Shown here piece by piece: positions 43,617-52,918 of a DNA stretch of 64,000 nt (positions within the stretch are counted from its first letter, which is position 1; every line of letters starts with the position of its first letter). The notes beneath the pieces are model-generated. The model was given only the letters and a program-made list of their open reading frames with translations. It made no database searches and was not told the DNA's origin. Origin of the DNA: Eubacterium sp. (GTDB lineage: Bacteria > Bacillota > Clostridia > Lachnospirales > Lachnospiraceae); the NCBI GenBank assembly GCA_017433825.1, contig JAFRGL010000016.1, forward strand, positions 1 to 64,000, in the 5' to 3' direction. The position numbers and the translations under genes are program-made.

Positions 43617-44559
43617 TTGTCTTTTTTTCTCCATCTGTGATTTTACCGCTTTTGCGCAGTCTGTCAATGTGGCGTGCGGCTGCTTTGTAACCCAGTTTTG
43701 CGGCCTGTTCATACCATTTCACGGCTTCTTTCAGGTCGCAATCCACGCCTTTGCCGTTCTCATACAGACGCCCGATATAAAAGCATGCCAGGTAGTTGTT
43801 CCTGTCCGCAGCCTTCCTGTACCAGTTCAGGGCTTCCGTATAGTCTTTTTCCACACCTTTGCCCTTTTCATACAGGATGCCGATGAAAAGCGCGCCCAAG
43901 TCATCTCCCTGGGCAGCCGCTTTTGTATACCATTTCAGAGCTTCCGCATAATCCGTTTTCACGCCTTTTCCCACCTGGTAAAAGGCGCCAGTACGGTCCT
44001 GGGCAAGGCTGTAATTCTGCTCAGCCGCCAGCTTGTACCATTTCAGGGCTTCCTTTTCATTCTTCTCTGTGCCGATGCCCTCTTCCCAGAGTTCGCCTAA
44101 ATGAAACTGTGCGTGATAATCGTCCATTTCCGCGGCTTTTTCATACCACACGCGGGCTGTATCCGCATTTTTATCCACACCCCGGCCGTATCTGTAGCAG
44201 TTGCCCAGGCAGGTCATGGCAGCTGAATTCTTCAGTTCCGCCGCATTCCGGTACCAGGAAACCGCTTCATTTATATCCGCATCGACCCCCAGGCCGTTTT
44301 CGTACATCCGTCCGAGATAAAAAGCGGCAATGGAACTGCCCTGGGCGGAAGCATCCCGGAAGCAGTCCAGGGCTTTCAGATAATTTCTGTCTTCATAGGC
44401 GGAAAGGCCTGCCATCAGCAGACCTTCATCCTCCGGTTTTGAAAGCTGGCCGGACGGTTTCTTTGAAAATACGGAAAGGAAGGAGTCGCGGGAATAATCA
44501 AATCCGCAGTCCGGACATTTTGCCTGGCGGATGGTTCTCCCGCATTTCAGACATTTCAT
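43600..44559 (-). CDS. zinc-ribbon and Sel1-repeat protein
   Basis: 319 residues from the ATG at 44559; the frame open further upstream overlaps the preceding gene and is unlike the family. The N-terminus CLKCGRTIRQAKCPDCG is a four-cysteine zinc ribbon. From about residue 60 there are about seven Sel1-type repeats of ~36 residues (pattern A.yyLG.mYe.G.GV..D..eAl.WYrkAAe). Sel1 repeats form a helical scaffold for protein contacts. It is the last member of the WxD/E1-E2-JAB cluster, 25 bp after the previous gene, and may serve as its adaptor, but it could also be unrelated. Confidence 0.8.
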   Translation of the reverse strand: MKCLKCGRTIRQAKCPDCGFDYSRDSFLSVFSKKPSGQLSKPEDEGLLMAGLSAYEDRNYLKALDCFRDASAQGSSIAAFYLGRMYENGLGVDADINEAVSWYRNAAELKNSAAMTCLGNCYRYGRGVDKNADTARVWYEKAAEMDDYHAQFHLGELWEEGIGTEKNEKEALKWYKLAAEQNYSLAQDRTGAFYQVGKGVKTDYAEALKWYTKAAAQGDDLGALFIGILYEKGKGVEKDYTEALNWYRKAADRNNYLACFYIGRLYENGKGVDCDLKEAVKWYEQAAKLGYKAAARHIDRLRKSGKITDGEKKTNDRKK

Positions 44560-44584
44560 GAAATACAACCTCACATTATTTAAA

Positions 44585-45034
44585 TCATCGTCTGCTGCAG
44601 ACGGGGCCGACCACTTTAGAAAGCACCTCTGCCGGCAGCAGCCGGCTGAACAATTCCCTGCAGCCGGATACGGTCTCCGGGTCGGGAGCGCCGCTTTCCG
44701 CAAGCAGCCTTCCAAACAGACTGACGTAACGGTCTCTGCCGGCAAGATAACTGTCATAATCCGTCACCGCCAAAGCCTGCGAAAACGAAATATCCGCGCC
44801 GAAACGGCCTTTCAGTTCATCCGGGGAATATGCCGTCACTTTCCCGTCGGATACGGAAACGCACAGCATTCGTTTCAGAATCCAGCTGTTCTCTTTCACA
44901 CGGCTGTACAGGAACGCAATCTTTGCTTCCCCTCTGTCGGAAAACAGGAAGGGAACCTCTTCCTTCCATGCGTCGGGAATCCCGGCCATTTCTTCGGATT
45001 TCCGCAGGGCGTTCACACAGGCTGTATAGTCCAT
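44585..45034 (-). CDS. unknown protein, possible immunity protein for the upstream peptidase
   Basis: 149 residues from the ATG at 45034, which has AAAGGA before it; the ATG at 45052 overlaps the upstream stop by 4 bp but lacks a ribosome site. No family is recognised and there is no signal peptide or membrane segment. It is a compact alpha/beta sequence with a SWILKRMLCVSVSDGKVTAYS strand pair and a Leu-rich helical end. Its place right behind the W-x-D/peptidase gene, with coupled translation, is the usual place of an immunity gene. That role is an inference only. Confidence 0.6.
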   Translation of the reverse strand: MDYTACVNALRKSEEMAGIPDAWKEEVPFLFSDRGEAKIAFLYSRVKENSWILKRMLCVSVSDGKVTAYSPDELKGRFGADISFSQALAVTDYDSYLAGRDRYVSLFGRLLAESGAPDPETVSGCRELFSRLLPAEVLSKVVGPVCSRR

Positions 45035-45048
45035 ACCGGCATTTCCTT

Positions 45049-46092
45049 TCATCGAATAATATTATCCGTGATATTGGCAGGCCTTCCGCTTAATGCAGCC
45101 GCCAGTTCCGCGGCAGGGATAACGTCCATCCTGCCGGTACCCGTATCACTGTAGATAAAGTAAGAACCGTCTTCCGTCACACTCAGCAGGGAAATGGCAT
45201 GGCCGCCGCTCTGGCCGTTGCGCCACAGCCGTTCCACATCCACACTGACGATAACGCCGTGCCCCCGCTGTATGTAAGCTGCAAGCGTATGTATGGTTTC
45301 CGCCCGGTTTTCGTCCACGGGCAGGGTAAATGTGGAAAGCCCGCAGCGATTCAGGATTTCCTGCCTGCCCGAGGCGGAGGTTCCTCCGCGTTCCGAAGGA
45401 TCCGGGTCGGACAGCTCCAGGCCTTCAACCACGTTCGGTGAACAGTTAAGCGCGCAGCTTATGATCTGGTCCTCCGTGGTCTGCACCCCGGCCATGGTCA
45501 GAAGATTTGCGCACTGGCACAAGCCGCAGCTGCCTCCCATCGGATAACTGCTGTGGCCCTGCACCTTTATCAGCTGTGTATAGGTGCCGATGGGATCGTC
45601 ATATACGGACATATTCTGTCCGTCAATCACCATCTCCCGGTACATCTGTTCTGTTCTCTGCAGCGACCTGGGGACGCCTTCCGGTTCCGGCCCGGGGATA
45701 AACCCGGCCGCCCGGGCGGCATTGCCGCTTATGACATCATCGGTGAAAAACCTTCCCCCGTCTGTACCCTGCACGGTACTGCCGCCTGCACTGCCTGCCG
45801 CGCCGCCGACTGTACCCGCCGAAAATACGCTGTCATATTCCTCCACAATCCGGATCAGGGAATCCAGATACGCGGATGCATCCAGCATGACGGGATAGAC
45901 GGTTTTTACTGCTTCCACACAATCGCCGACAATGTCTTCCAGCTGCCGGTAGCTTTCATCATCCCATTCGGCAGCCGCTTCCTTCATCCTGGCCAGCAGG
46001 TGCGCCAGGGCGGCATCGACCCCTTCTTTTGCCCGCAGGATGCTTTCCCGGCATATGACGATTCCTTCGGCCGTCGTATTGATATCACTCAT
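45049..46092 (-). CDS. WxD-type T7SS-like domain fused to a papain/C39-like cysteine peptidase
   Basis: 347 residues. Residues 1-90 match the free WXG100-like protein encoded at 55034: both have W-x-D-E-x-Y, then L..IV..CV.A.K and a final IRI...... F. A Gly/Ser/Thr-rich linker (~92-115) follows. The C-terminal ~200 residues look like a C39/papain-like peptidase: GGSCGLCQCANLLTMAG (nucleophile Cys189, with Gln178 as a possible oxyanion residue), GGHAISLLSV (His298) and YSDTG (Asp316). By family logic it would be a secreted effector or a processing protease. The start overlaps the ATPase stop by 4 bp. Confidence 0.7.
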   Translation of the reverse strand: MSDINTTAEGIVICRESILRAKEGVDAALAHLLARMKEAAAEWDDESYRQLEDIVGDCVEAVKTVYPVMLDASAYLDSLIRIVEEYDSVFSAGTVGGAAGSAGGSTVQGTDGGRFFTDDVISGNAARAAGFIPGPEPEGVPRSLQRTEQMYREMVIDGQNMSVYDDPIGTYTQLIKVQGHSSYPMGGSCGLCQCANLLTMAGVQTTEDQIISCALNCSPNVVEGLELSDPDPSERGGTSASGRQEILNRCGLSTFTLPVDENRAETIHTLAAYIQRGHGVIVSVDVERLWRNGQSGGHAISLLSVTEDGSYFIYSDTGTGRMDVIPAAELAAALSGRPANITDNIIR

Positions 46093-49000
46093 TGATTAAG
46101 GCTTTCAAAATATTCTTCCAGTTCGTCTGCGGTCGGAGCCGTGTAAGGCTTCAGCTGGAATGTGTCGGCAATGCCGTCGGTATAATATACCAGGTTGCTG
46201 TTCAGGCCCGCAACGGATACGCCCTCCACCAGGTTTACGGCATCGTTGCTGCTTAAGGCAAATACAACTCTCTCCGGGAAGCGGCCCAACACATTTTCAC
46301 CGAAACGCATGGTCTCTTTAACCGTGGCGTAATCCGAACAGGTAATCACGAAATGAATGCCGAATCCGGAACCGTCGTCGATAACCTTCAGAAGTTTTTC
46401 ATTGGAAAAGCCTTGTGCCTGCCGTCTGGCAGCTGCGTCAGCGGATGCCTGCCTGGTATTTCTGGCGGCAACCACCGAATTGAAGGCGGCAAAGATATCC
46501 ATGGGATCGCTCTCCGGCTCCAGAACGGTTTCTTCCGCTTCTTCCGCTTCTTCGGCGTCCAGATATTCGCTTTCTTCCACCCGGTCGCCCTTGAACATGG
46601 CTTTTATCAGGTCAAGGTACTGAAGGTTGCGGATGAGCATGCAGATAATGCCCTTCTCGTTTTTCTTCTTCCTGGCCTGGTATTCCTCATAAATATCGTG
46701 GATAAACCGCACGATATCCGCCCTGGACTCTGCAGTATACAGTCTTCCGGTATGGTCTTTCAATACCTGGTAAAACTCTTCCGATGCGCCTTCGCCTATC
46801 ATGGTCTCACCGTCCACACAGTAGAGTGTAGTGTTTTTATTAAGCAGCGCAGATACCATGTAGTCTGTAACCAGATGGTTCGTCATCACCGTATTGGTGC
46901 CGCAGATGAGCAGGTTGTGCTTCTTCTTCCTGTCCAGGGCAAGCGCGAAGGGAGGAGCCACTTTGATCTTGGAACCCATATGCACCCGCACCGGCAGTTC
47001 TTCCGTATAGCCGATATTGTTTGCGGCAAGGTAATCGGTCAGCTTCTCTGTACGGCTTCCCTCGAACACCTGCGTGGTGCAGGGATATTCCGCGTATTTC
47101 TCACTGATGGCCGCCAGGTATTTCTCCTTGGAAGCATCATCGCAGAAGGCCACACGCAGGGCGATATTGCCCAGCTGCAGGCCGGAATCGTTGTTCTCGG
47201 GAGATTCCGTATAGTCTTCGTTCAGAACGGCGGTACCCTTCGGACCCATCATCTTCGTCTTGGCGTCCGAGCTGTACAGATCGGAGAACAGATACCTGGT
47301 ATCTGCCTCGCCGCACTTTAAGCCCATACGGATACGCATCTGTTCGATGGTGCCGCGGTCGAGGGTCAGCGAGCTGATAATGTTCGCGGACTGGGTGGCC
47401 ATCACCAGGTGCAGGCCGTAGGCACGGCCTTCCGTCACAATCCGTTTCGCCAGGTTCGCACAGTTTATGGCCACCTTGCGGTTGGTGGCGTCGTTGAACA
47501 GAATCTGGAACTCGTCCATGATGATGAGAATCCTGGGCATTGCATTCCCGGTCGTCCTCACATAGTCCGCAATGTTGGTAACGCCGCCTGCTTCCTTGAA
47601 GCGCACCGAGCGTTCATCCATCTCGGCCACCAGACGTTCCAGGATGCTCTCGCCGAATTCCTGCATGGCGTCCAAAGCCAGAAGATTAATGCTGGGCAGC
47701 CGTTCGGATTCGTAAATCTTGAATTCCGTACCGCCCTTGAAATCCATCAGGTACAGCTGCAGCTCGTCCGGGGAATAATTCATCATGCCGCTCATGATAA
47801 TCGTGTGCAGCAGGGTGGATTTGCCGCCGCCGGTACCGCCGCCCACCAGACAGTGGTGCGACGTGCCTTCGCCGAAAATAATGCTGACAACCGCATCCTC
47901 GTCGCCGATGCCGATGGGGATATCCAGCAGTCTGGAAGCCTTCTTCGAATACAGGGCTTCCGGCAGGATGTCTTCAAAGGCAATGGCCTTGTGCTTGATG
48001 ATATTGGCGGCTTCGGTGTAGTCCTTAACGAAGGCCGCAATCTCAGCCGGGGATTTCGGATTTTCGATGTAAACCGGCAGTCCGAAAGGAAGAAGCTGGT
48101 AATTGCCGTCCTTGTATTCCACGGAAATACTGTATTTCTCAATCTGGGCCAGACGGTCGTCAATACTCTCATAGCGGGAAAGCTGCACATCCGGATCATG
48201 GCAGATAATGGTGTAAATTCCGCATTTTCCGCCGTTCCTTAAAATATTGATGAGCATGTCCACGCTTCTGGCATCCAGGCCCCGCGGGAAATCATACAGA
48301 AGAAGCACAGTGACGGATTCGGAACGCTTAGGCGTATTCCGGTTGTATTCCAGGATATTCTCATACCGGGACCCCAGCTTGTTCTGCGTAATGTCGTCTA
48401 TCTGGGCATTAACTTCTTTTAAGAGGTCGTATACCTTATCCTGGCTGGTAATAATGGTAAACAGCTCCGGCAGGGCCTTCCTCAGATCTGAGAACGGCTT
48501 CGTACTGCTGCGGTTTTCCACGTCGACCGCCTTAAAATTCACCTTGGTGACCGGCAGGAAGGATAAAAGCGTCCACATGATATGGTGGGTAAAGGCGCGG
48601 ATCTCCTCCGCAGTCTGCTCCGGGCTGGTACACAGCACATTGAAGGTGTTGTTCAGATCCAGGTTCAGCGGCAGCTTGAGCTGATTGATAAGCCGGATTT
48701 CCCCGTCTTCGTTAAATGCCCTGCGGATGGTTTCAAAATGCACGCTGTCGCTGAAAATATCCGCCGGGTACAGCACTTCACCCAGTGTAATATTGTCCGG
48801 GAAGGTGCTTTCCGTGGAAGGAATCGTGAAATAATTCTTCTTATAGGCATCCGTCATGCCTTTGATGAACCGGATATGGTTCTCCAGTTCATTTTCATTT
48901 CTGGTATCCACCAGCTTCTTGATAAGCGGCGAGAAGGCGATGCCGCGGTTCTTGATGCCTTCGTACAGAAGCATGTATTTGCCGAAGAACTTGTTGAATT

Positions 49001-50561
49001 CCGTTCTCTCCGGCATTGGATGATACAGCAGGGGTATGCCGCGCATGGTAAAGGAATTGTCCGCGTAGGCAATGCCGAAGGTAAGTCCCTCGATGGCTTT
49101 CAGCCCCTTGGCATATTCGTCCGGCCTGCCGTTTAAGGTATTGTCCGGAGAAGTCAGGATTATGGTATAAATGCCGCAGCGGCTTCCGTAGCGCAGCACA
49201 TTGCGGAGCCCGGACAGGCTCTGCTCGTCAAAGCCTTTCGGATAATCATAGACGACAAGGAGCTCGGGTGTAACTTCATAATCCTCCCGCGCCTGCGCAT
49301 AGTCATAAATGGTATCGAATTCCGTCCCCAGCCTGTTCTGCAGCACGTCCTCGACCACCTGGCCCAGGGCGTTCATCTTCGCGAAAATCTCATCCCTGGT
49401 GATATAAATCTTCTCCCCGAAAAGATCGGGCAGCTTCTTTTTCGCGTCAAAATAAGGCGAAATACTGGTGCCCCGGTTCTCCGGATCGATGACTGAATAC
49501 GTCAGCTTGGCAATCGGGCAGGAAGAAAGGAAGCCGAACATCATGGCATGGGAGAAGGCTTTTAAGGAACTGCTCTCCGCCGCGTCGGAAGTCACAAGCC
49601 ATGCAGGCGCGTCCAGCGTGGTCATGGCAATCGGGAAACGGATCGAACCGTCCACCATGATATCCGCGCACTTGTCCTTAATCAGGGAGGAAACCACGGA
49701 AGACTGTACAAAGAAATCCACCGGGTAGTCCACAAAACACATGTACAGAATACCCTGCTGGATTGTTCCGGTATTGTTTACCTTCTGCCTGCGGTCTTCA
49801 TAAGAGGAAATCACGTTGTACAGGTAATTAATCAGTTCCTCCGGGAGCACATTGTCCAGGTCCTCGCAGATCTGGCCTGCCACGTCGTCCAGCGCGGCAT
49901 AGTAATTCTGCTCGAGCGTATTCAGGTCACGCTGGGCAGCCGCGTTGATTTCTTTCCTTTTGGCAAAATATGCTTCCTTCTGGTACGCCAGGCTTTCGCT
50001 GGTAACGGCAGGCAGCTCTTCTTCGATTTCAGCCACAAAGGAACGTATCGTATTCAGCAGGATGATAAGTTCCTCATAATCCTGCTTTCTTTTATTGGAA
50101 AACAGATAGTTGATACCGTTTACGAGCTTGGGCAGGATATCCCTGGAATATTTGTCGGAAATGGCCCGGTATTCGGATTTTATCTGCTGCAGGATAGTGA
50201 AATAATTGTCCGTATCGTCGAACCGGTCGGTGGTGGTCCCTGCAAGCTCCGCTTCCTTTTTCTGCTTTGTCTTCAGGTAATACTTGTCAGCATGCTGCAG
50301 ACGGTAATCCAGATTTTCCATATCAGCCTGCATCTGCCGCGCGTCATTGATGGTATTCCTGGATTTCGCGGAGACAGCGTCACAGTTGTTCTTGTAATTC
50401 GTCTCCAGCTGGGAAAGCGCCGCATTGAACCGGGCGGTCATCTGCTGTCTGTTCTGCTCATAGGCCGTCCTGCTGGCATTTATCCTTGCTTCTGAACGAT
50501 CTGCAAAATCGTTGATTTCACCGATGAGCTGAAACACTTCCACAGAAGTCATTGCGTCCAT
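46089..50561 (-). CDS. FtsK/SpoIIIE-like ATPase of a type VII secretion-like system (EssC-like)
   Basis: 1490 residues. Residues 1-230 are long charged coiled-coil helices. Two degenerate ATPase-like modules follow (~320-510 and ~640-830) that are clearly copies of each other (VIDPENRG and AVDVENRS, VVYDYPKGFD and LLYDFPRGLD, GIYTII in both). Residues ~880-1140 form the one intact module: Walker A GGGTGGGKST, Walker B ILIIMDE, and MATQSA/RIRMGL. A last degenerate module (LLICGTNTVMTN) fills ~1190-1470, after an acidic stretch. Unlike EssC there is no FHA domain and no membrane helix. It would work as the motor of the cluster, with substrate the WxD proteins. Confidence 0.85.
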   Translation of the reverse strand: MDAMTSVEVFQLIGEINDFADRSEARINASRTAYEQNRQQMTARFNAALSQLETNYKNNCDAVSAKSRNTINDARQMQADMENLDYRLQHADKYYLKTKQKKEAELAGTTTDRFDDTDNYFTILQQIKSEYRAISDKYSRDILPKLVNGINYLFSNKRKQDYEELIILLNTIRSFVAEIEEELPAVTSESLAYQKEAYFAKRKEINAAAQRDLNTLEQNYYAALDDVAGQICEDLDNVLPEELINYLYNVISSYEDRRQKVNNTGTIQQGILYMCFVDYPVDFFVQSSVVSSLIKDKCADIMVDGSIRFPIAMTTLDAPAWLVTSDAAESSSLKAFSHAMMFGFLSSCPIAKLTYSVIDPENRGTSISPYFDAKKKLPDLFGEKIYITRDEIFAKMNALGQVVEDVLQNRLGTEFDTIYDYAQAREDYEVTPELLVVYDYPKGFDEQSLSGLRNVLRYGSRCGIYTIILTSPDNTLNGRPDEYAKGLKAIEGLTFGIAYADNSFTMRGIPLLYHPMPERTEFNKFFGKYMLLYEGIKNRGIAFSPLIKKLVDTRNENELENHIRFIKGMTDAYKKNYFTIPSTESTFPDNITLGEVLYPADIFSDSVHFETIRRAFNEDGEIRLINQLKLPLNLDLNNTFNVLCTSPEQTAEEIRAFTHHIMWTLLSFLPVTKVNFKAVDVENRSSTKPFSDLRKALPELFTIITSQDKVYDLLKEVNAQIDDITQNKLGSRYENILEYNRNTPKRSESVTVLLLYDFPRGLDARSVDMLINILRNGGKCGIYTIICHDPDVQLSRYESIDDRLAQIEKYSISVEYKDGNYQLLPFGLPVYIENPKSPAEIAAFVKDYTEAANIIKHKAIAFEDILPEALYSKKASRLLDIPIGIGDEDAVVSIIFGEGTSHHCLVGGGTGGGKSTLLHTIIMSGMMNYSPDELQLYLMDFKGGTEFKIYESERLPSINLLALDAMQEFGESILERLVAEMDERSVRFKEAGGVTNIADYVRTTGNAMPRILIIMDEFQILFNDATNRKVAINCANLAKRIVTEGRAYGLHLVMATQSANIISSLTLDRGTIEQMRIRMGLKCGEADTRYLFSDLYSSDAKTKMMGPKGTAVLNEDYTESPENNDSGLQLGNIALRVAFCDDASKEKYLAAISEKYAEYPCTTQVFEGSRTEKLTDYLAANNIGYTEELPVRVHMGSKIKVAPPFALALDRKKKHNLLICGTNTVMTNHLVTDYMVSALLNKNTTLYCVDGETMIGEGASEEFYQVLKDHTGRLYTAESRADIVRFIHDIYEEYQARKKKNEKGIICMLIRNLQYLDLIKAMFKGDRVEESEYLDAEEAEEAEETVLEPESDPMDIFAAFNSVVAARNTRQASADAAARRQAQGFSNEKLLKVIDDGSGFGIHFVITCSDYATVKETMRFGENVLGRFPERVVFALSSNDAVNLVEGVSVAGLNSNLVYYTDGIADTFQLKPYTAPTADELEEYFESLNQ

Positions 50562-50614
50562 ATTGTCATCCTTTCTTAAGCCCGTTGTATAGTAACCGGC
50601 GGTTCATCCCGCCT

Positions 50615-51757
50615 TTATTTTTCTTCAATAACCTCGTATCTGCATCTGCCTTTGCAGTTTTCACCGAAACCTACCCGTAAGGATGTGGTCACCTGCAGCG
50701 GATAGCTGAAGATTTCCACCATTTCCCCTCCGATCTCCGGGTCGGATGTATTGCTCACCAGGGTGTACTGGGTCAGGTGCCCCAGAAGCCTCGGTCTGTA
50801 ATCCGGGTTGTTTTTATTTAAAATATCGATGATAAGCTTGATGCCGATGGTGGTGATGAAATTGATATCCACGGAAATGCCGGGTTCGAATTTCATTCCT
50901 TCCGTGCTTTCCTGGTTGGAATATATGTGATGGTTCGCCTCGGCCCTTGCGGAAGGGTTGCTGCCGTTGCCCAAGGCGCATTCATAGCAGGGCATGTTCT
51001 CTCCCGGGATATGGTAGAAAATCTCGCCCGCGAAAGCCCTCTCCCAGAAACCGATGGACAGGAAGGCCGCGCCGTAGTAAATGCTGATGCGGTTGGAATA
51101 TACGTCAGCCGTTCGGTTGTCCGCACAGCCCACAAATACCGTGTCGCCCGGCACGCAGAATTCATCCAGAATCTGTTTGGGAATGTTCTGGATCTCCCCG
51201 CCGAAGGTTTTGATATTTACGGAAGGATTGATGTTTTTCAGCTTCCTGGTAAGACAGTTCACCTTCAGGTCGCCCACGTCTTCTATACCGCACTGGTGGC
51301 GGCAGATGTTGTGGTACTCCATGGTATCCGGATCGACCAGCACGAAATTGCCCACACCGGCCCTGGCCAGTTCCATGGCCACAAGGCTTCCTACGGAGCC
51401 GCATCCTAAGATGACAGCCCGCTTTGACTGCATGACCGGGGTTTCCAGGATGCCTTTGTTTCGGGAGAAAATGCTCTGGTACAGCTCGTAGGATTCCACC
51501 TCCAGCTTTTCACCGTCAAAGAAAAACTCGGCTGAAGCGCCTTTTTTCACCGCACAGAAGCCTTCCGCGGGAGCACTTCCTTCCGGCAGCACATTTCCCA
51601 GAAAATCCCCTCTTCCGCGAAGCTCTTCCGGGAATATATTTATAATCTCCGTATCGGCAATATACTTGCCGCGCATTTCGCCTTCCGGCATATTTTCCAG
51701 CTGTTCTTTGGAAATAAATACGGTCTTTTTAATCTCTTCTCCGAAAAAGTTCAGCAT
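50615..51757 (-). CDS. E1/ThiF-like ubiquitin-like activating enzyme
   Basis: 380 residues. A ~110 residue N-terminal extension precedes the ThiF/E1 adenylation fold: AVILGCGSVGSLVAMELARAG (GxGxxG 118-123), VDPDTMEYHNICRHQ (Asp142, Asn150, Arg153), DLKVNCLTRKLKNINP (Asp163, Lys165) and FVGCADNRTAD. Zinc ligands are CYEC (257, 260) and CKGRC (368, 372). Such enzymes use ATP to adenylate the C-terminus of a small modifier. The usual catalytic Cys of the crossover loop is not obvious. It starts in the last base of the JAMM peptidase gene and is followed by the ATPase gene 53 bp on. Confidence 0.82.
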   Translation of the reverse strand: MLNFFGEEIKKTVFISKEQLENMPEGEMRGKYIADTEIINIFPEELRGRGDFLGNVLPEGSAPAEGFCAVKKGASAEFFFDGEKLEVESYELYQSIFSRNKGILETPVMQSKRAVILGCGSVGSLVAMELARAGVGNFVLVDPDTMEYHNICRHQCGIEDVGDLKVNCLTRKLKNINPSVNIKTFGGEIQNIPKQILDEFCVPGDTVFVGCADNRTADVYSNRISIYYGAAFLSIGFWERAFAGEIFYHIPGENMPCYECALGNGSNPSARAEANHHIYSNQESTEGMKFEPGISVDINFITTIGIKLIIDILNKNNPDYRPRLLGHLTQYTLVSNTSDPEIGGEMVEIFSYPLQVTTSLRVGFGENCKGRCRYEVIEEK

Positions 51758-52800
51758 TATTTCTTATCCCCCTTCTTCACGGGTGCCACAGCCTTTTTGA
51801 TTCTGTCCATAAGGGAAGCATACATGGGGACGTCCGGTTTTTTGGATGCCTTCTCCTCTTTACCCTGGGTCTCTTCCTTCACGTCATCTGTTTCCGTTTT
51901 CTCCGCCTTTGCGGCTTCCCAGGCATTCTTAAAGCAGTCCGCTTTATAAACATAGCATTTATCGTCCAGCGCGAAAATCAGGCTGTCCGTTTCGTCCATG
52001 TATTTGAACCAGAGCGTCACCTCCGCATCGCTGTCCGCGCTATCCGACAGGCAGACATAGGCGCCTTTTCTGGTAATGAACAGCTTCACGCCCAGTTCAT
52101 CCGACAAAAAGCCCACATCTTCCACGATTTCATCAATAATCCTGTCCGCCGCGAAATCCGCATCCGCCTTCGTTTCCGGAATCACGCCGGTGTATTCGTC
52201 AAGCTTCGGCAGCGCCTTATCCAGGAATGTGCGGAAATCCATATCGGCTGAAGCTTTAGCGGCTTCTTCCGGTACCGGCGTCCTTCCCATGACGCGCTGC
52301 ATGATTTCGTTGAATTTCTCCGGTTTGCGCAAAGCCAGAAGTTCGTCGGGAATCAGGTAATCCCCCACTTCGTACTCAATCTCGCTGTACCGGCAGGGTC
52401 TTCCCACATGGTAGCAGGTAAGCCGGAAATCCGGGTCCACATTCACCAGGCAGGAAATCGCTCCTTCCTTTCGCATGGCAGCATATTTGGCATTGGTGCC
52501 GTCATCCGTAGATGAAAAGATATCGAAGGAACCCGGGTGCCGGTGCCACAGGCCGATGAGCTCCAGGGGTTCCTCATATAAATGGGCGATTTTATTGATT
52601 AAATGCTGGGTGTAGGCCTGGTCATATTCAAAATAAGCAACCTGGAAGATGGATTTCGGGCCGGGATCGATGGCTTCGACCACATACCAGTCGCTGCCGT
52701 CCGTCTTGCCCAGAAACAGTCCTCCGGTCTCGGTTTTAATCTTCTCGCAGGTCTCGGAAAGGATGCCCGCATAAGCTCTTTCCGAAAAAATGATCTTCAT
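51757..52800 (-). CDS. JAMM/MPN isopeptidase
   Basis: 347 residues from the ATG at 52800, chosen for GGAGACTTGAAA ahead. Residues 1-140 carry an intact JAMM zinc site: Glu24 in TETGGLFLG, His86 and His88 in LWHRHP and the S-x-x-D of FSSTDD (Ser96, Asp99). The rest (~150-320) is a second alpha/beta domain and a charged Lys/Glu-rich tail. JAMM enzymes cleave ubiquitin-like modifiers from targets or process modifier precursors. The E1-like gene overlaps its stop by 1 base. Confidence 0.85.
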   Translation of the reverse strand: MKIIFSERAYAGILSETCEKIKTETGGLFLGKTDGSDWYVVEAIDPGPKSIFQVAYFEYDQAYTQHLINKIAHLYEEPLELIGLWHRHPGSFDIFSSTDDGTNAKYAAMRKEGAISCLVNVDPDFRLTCYHVGRPCRYSEIEYEVGDYLIPDELLALRKPEKFNEIMQRVMGRTPVPEEAAKASADMDFRTFLDKALPKLDEYTGVIPETKADADFAADRIIDEIVEDVGFLSDELGVKLFITRKGAYVCLSDSADSDAEVTLWFKYMDETDSLIFALDDKCYVYKADCFKNAWEAAKAEKTETDDVKEETQGKEEKASKKPDVPMYASLMDRIKKAVAPVKKGDKK

Positions 52801-52816
52801 TTTCAAGTCTCCTAAA

Positions 52817-52860
52817 AAGCGCACCAGGAACATCCTTTTAGACGCGTTCTTGGTGCGCTT
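52817..52860. terminator. hairpin inside the cluster, between the E2-like and JAMM genes
   Basis: AAGCGCACCAGGAAC (52817-52831) pairs with GTTCTTGGTGCGCTT (52846-52860), 14 of 15 bases Watson-Crick. T-runs lie on both sides (CTTTTTAG on the minus strand). A smaller hairpin, CTTCTTAA/TTAAGAAG, lies at 52887-52910. It may lower transcription of the ATPase half of the operon. No convincing promoter is seen after it. Confidence 0.65.
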
Positions 52861-52918
52861 ATTTTTACATTGCTGTTTCCTGCAGGCTTCTTAAGATGAG
52901 TATTAAGAAGCGGGGTTC

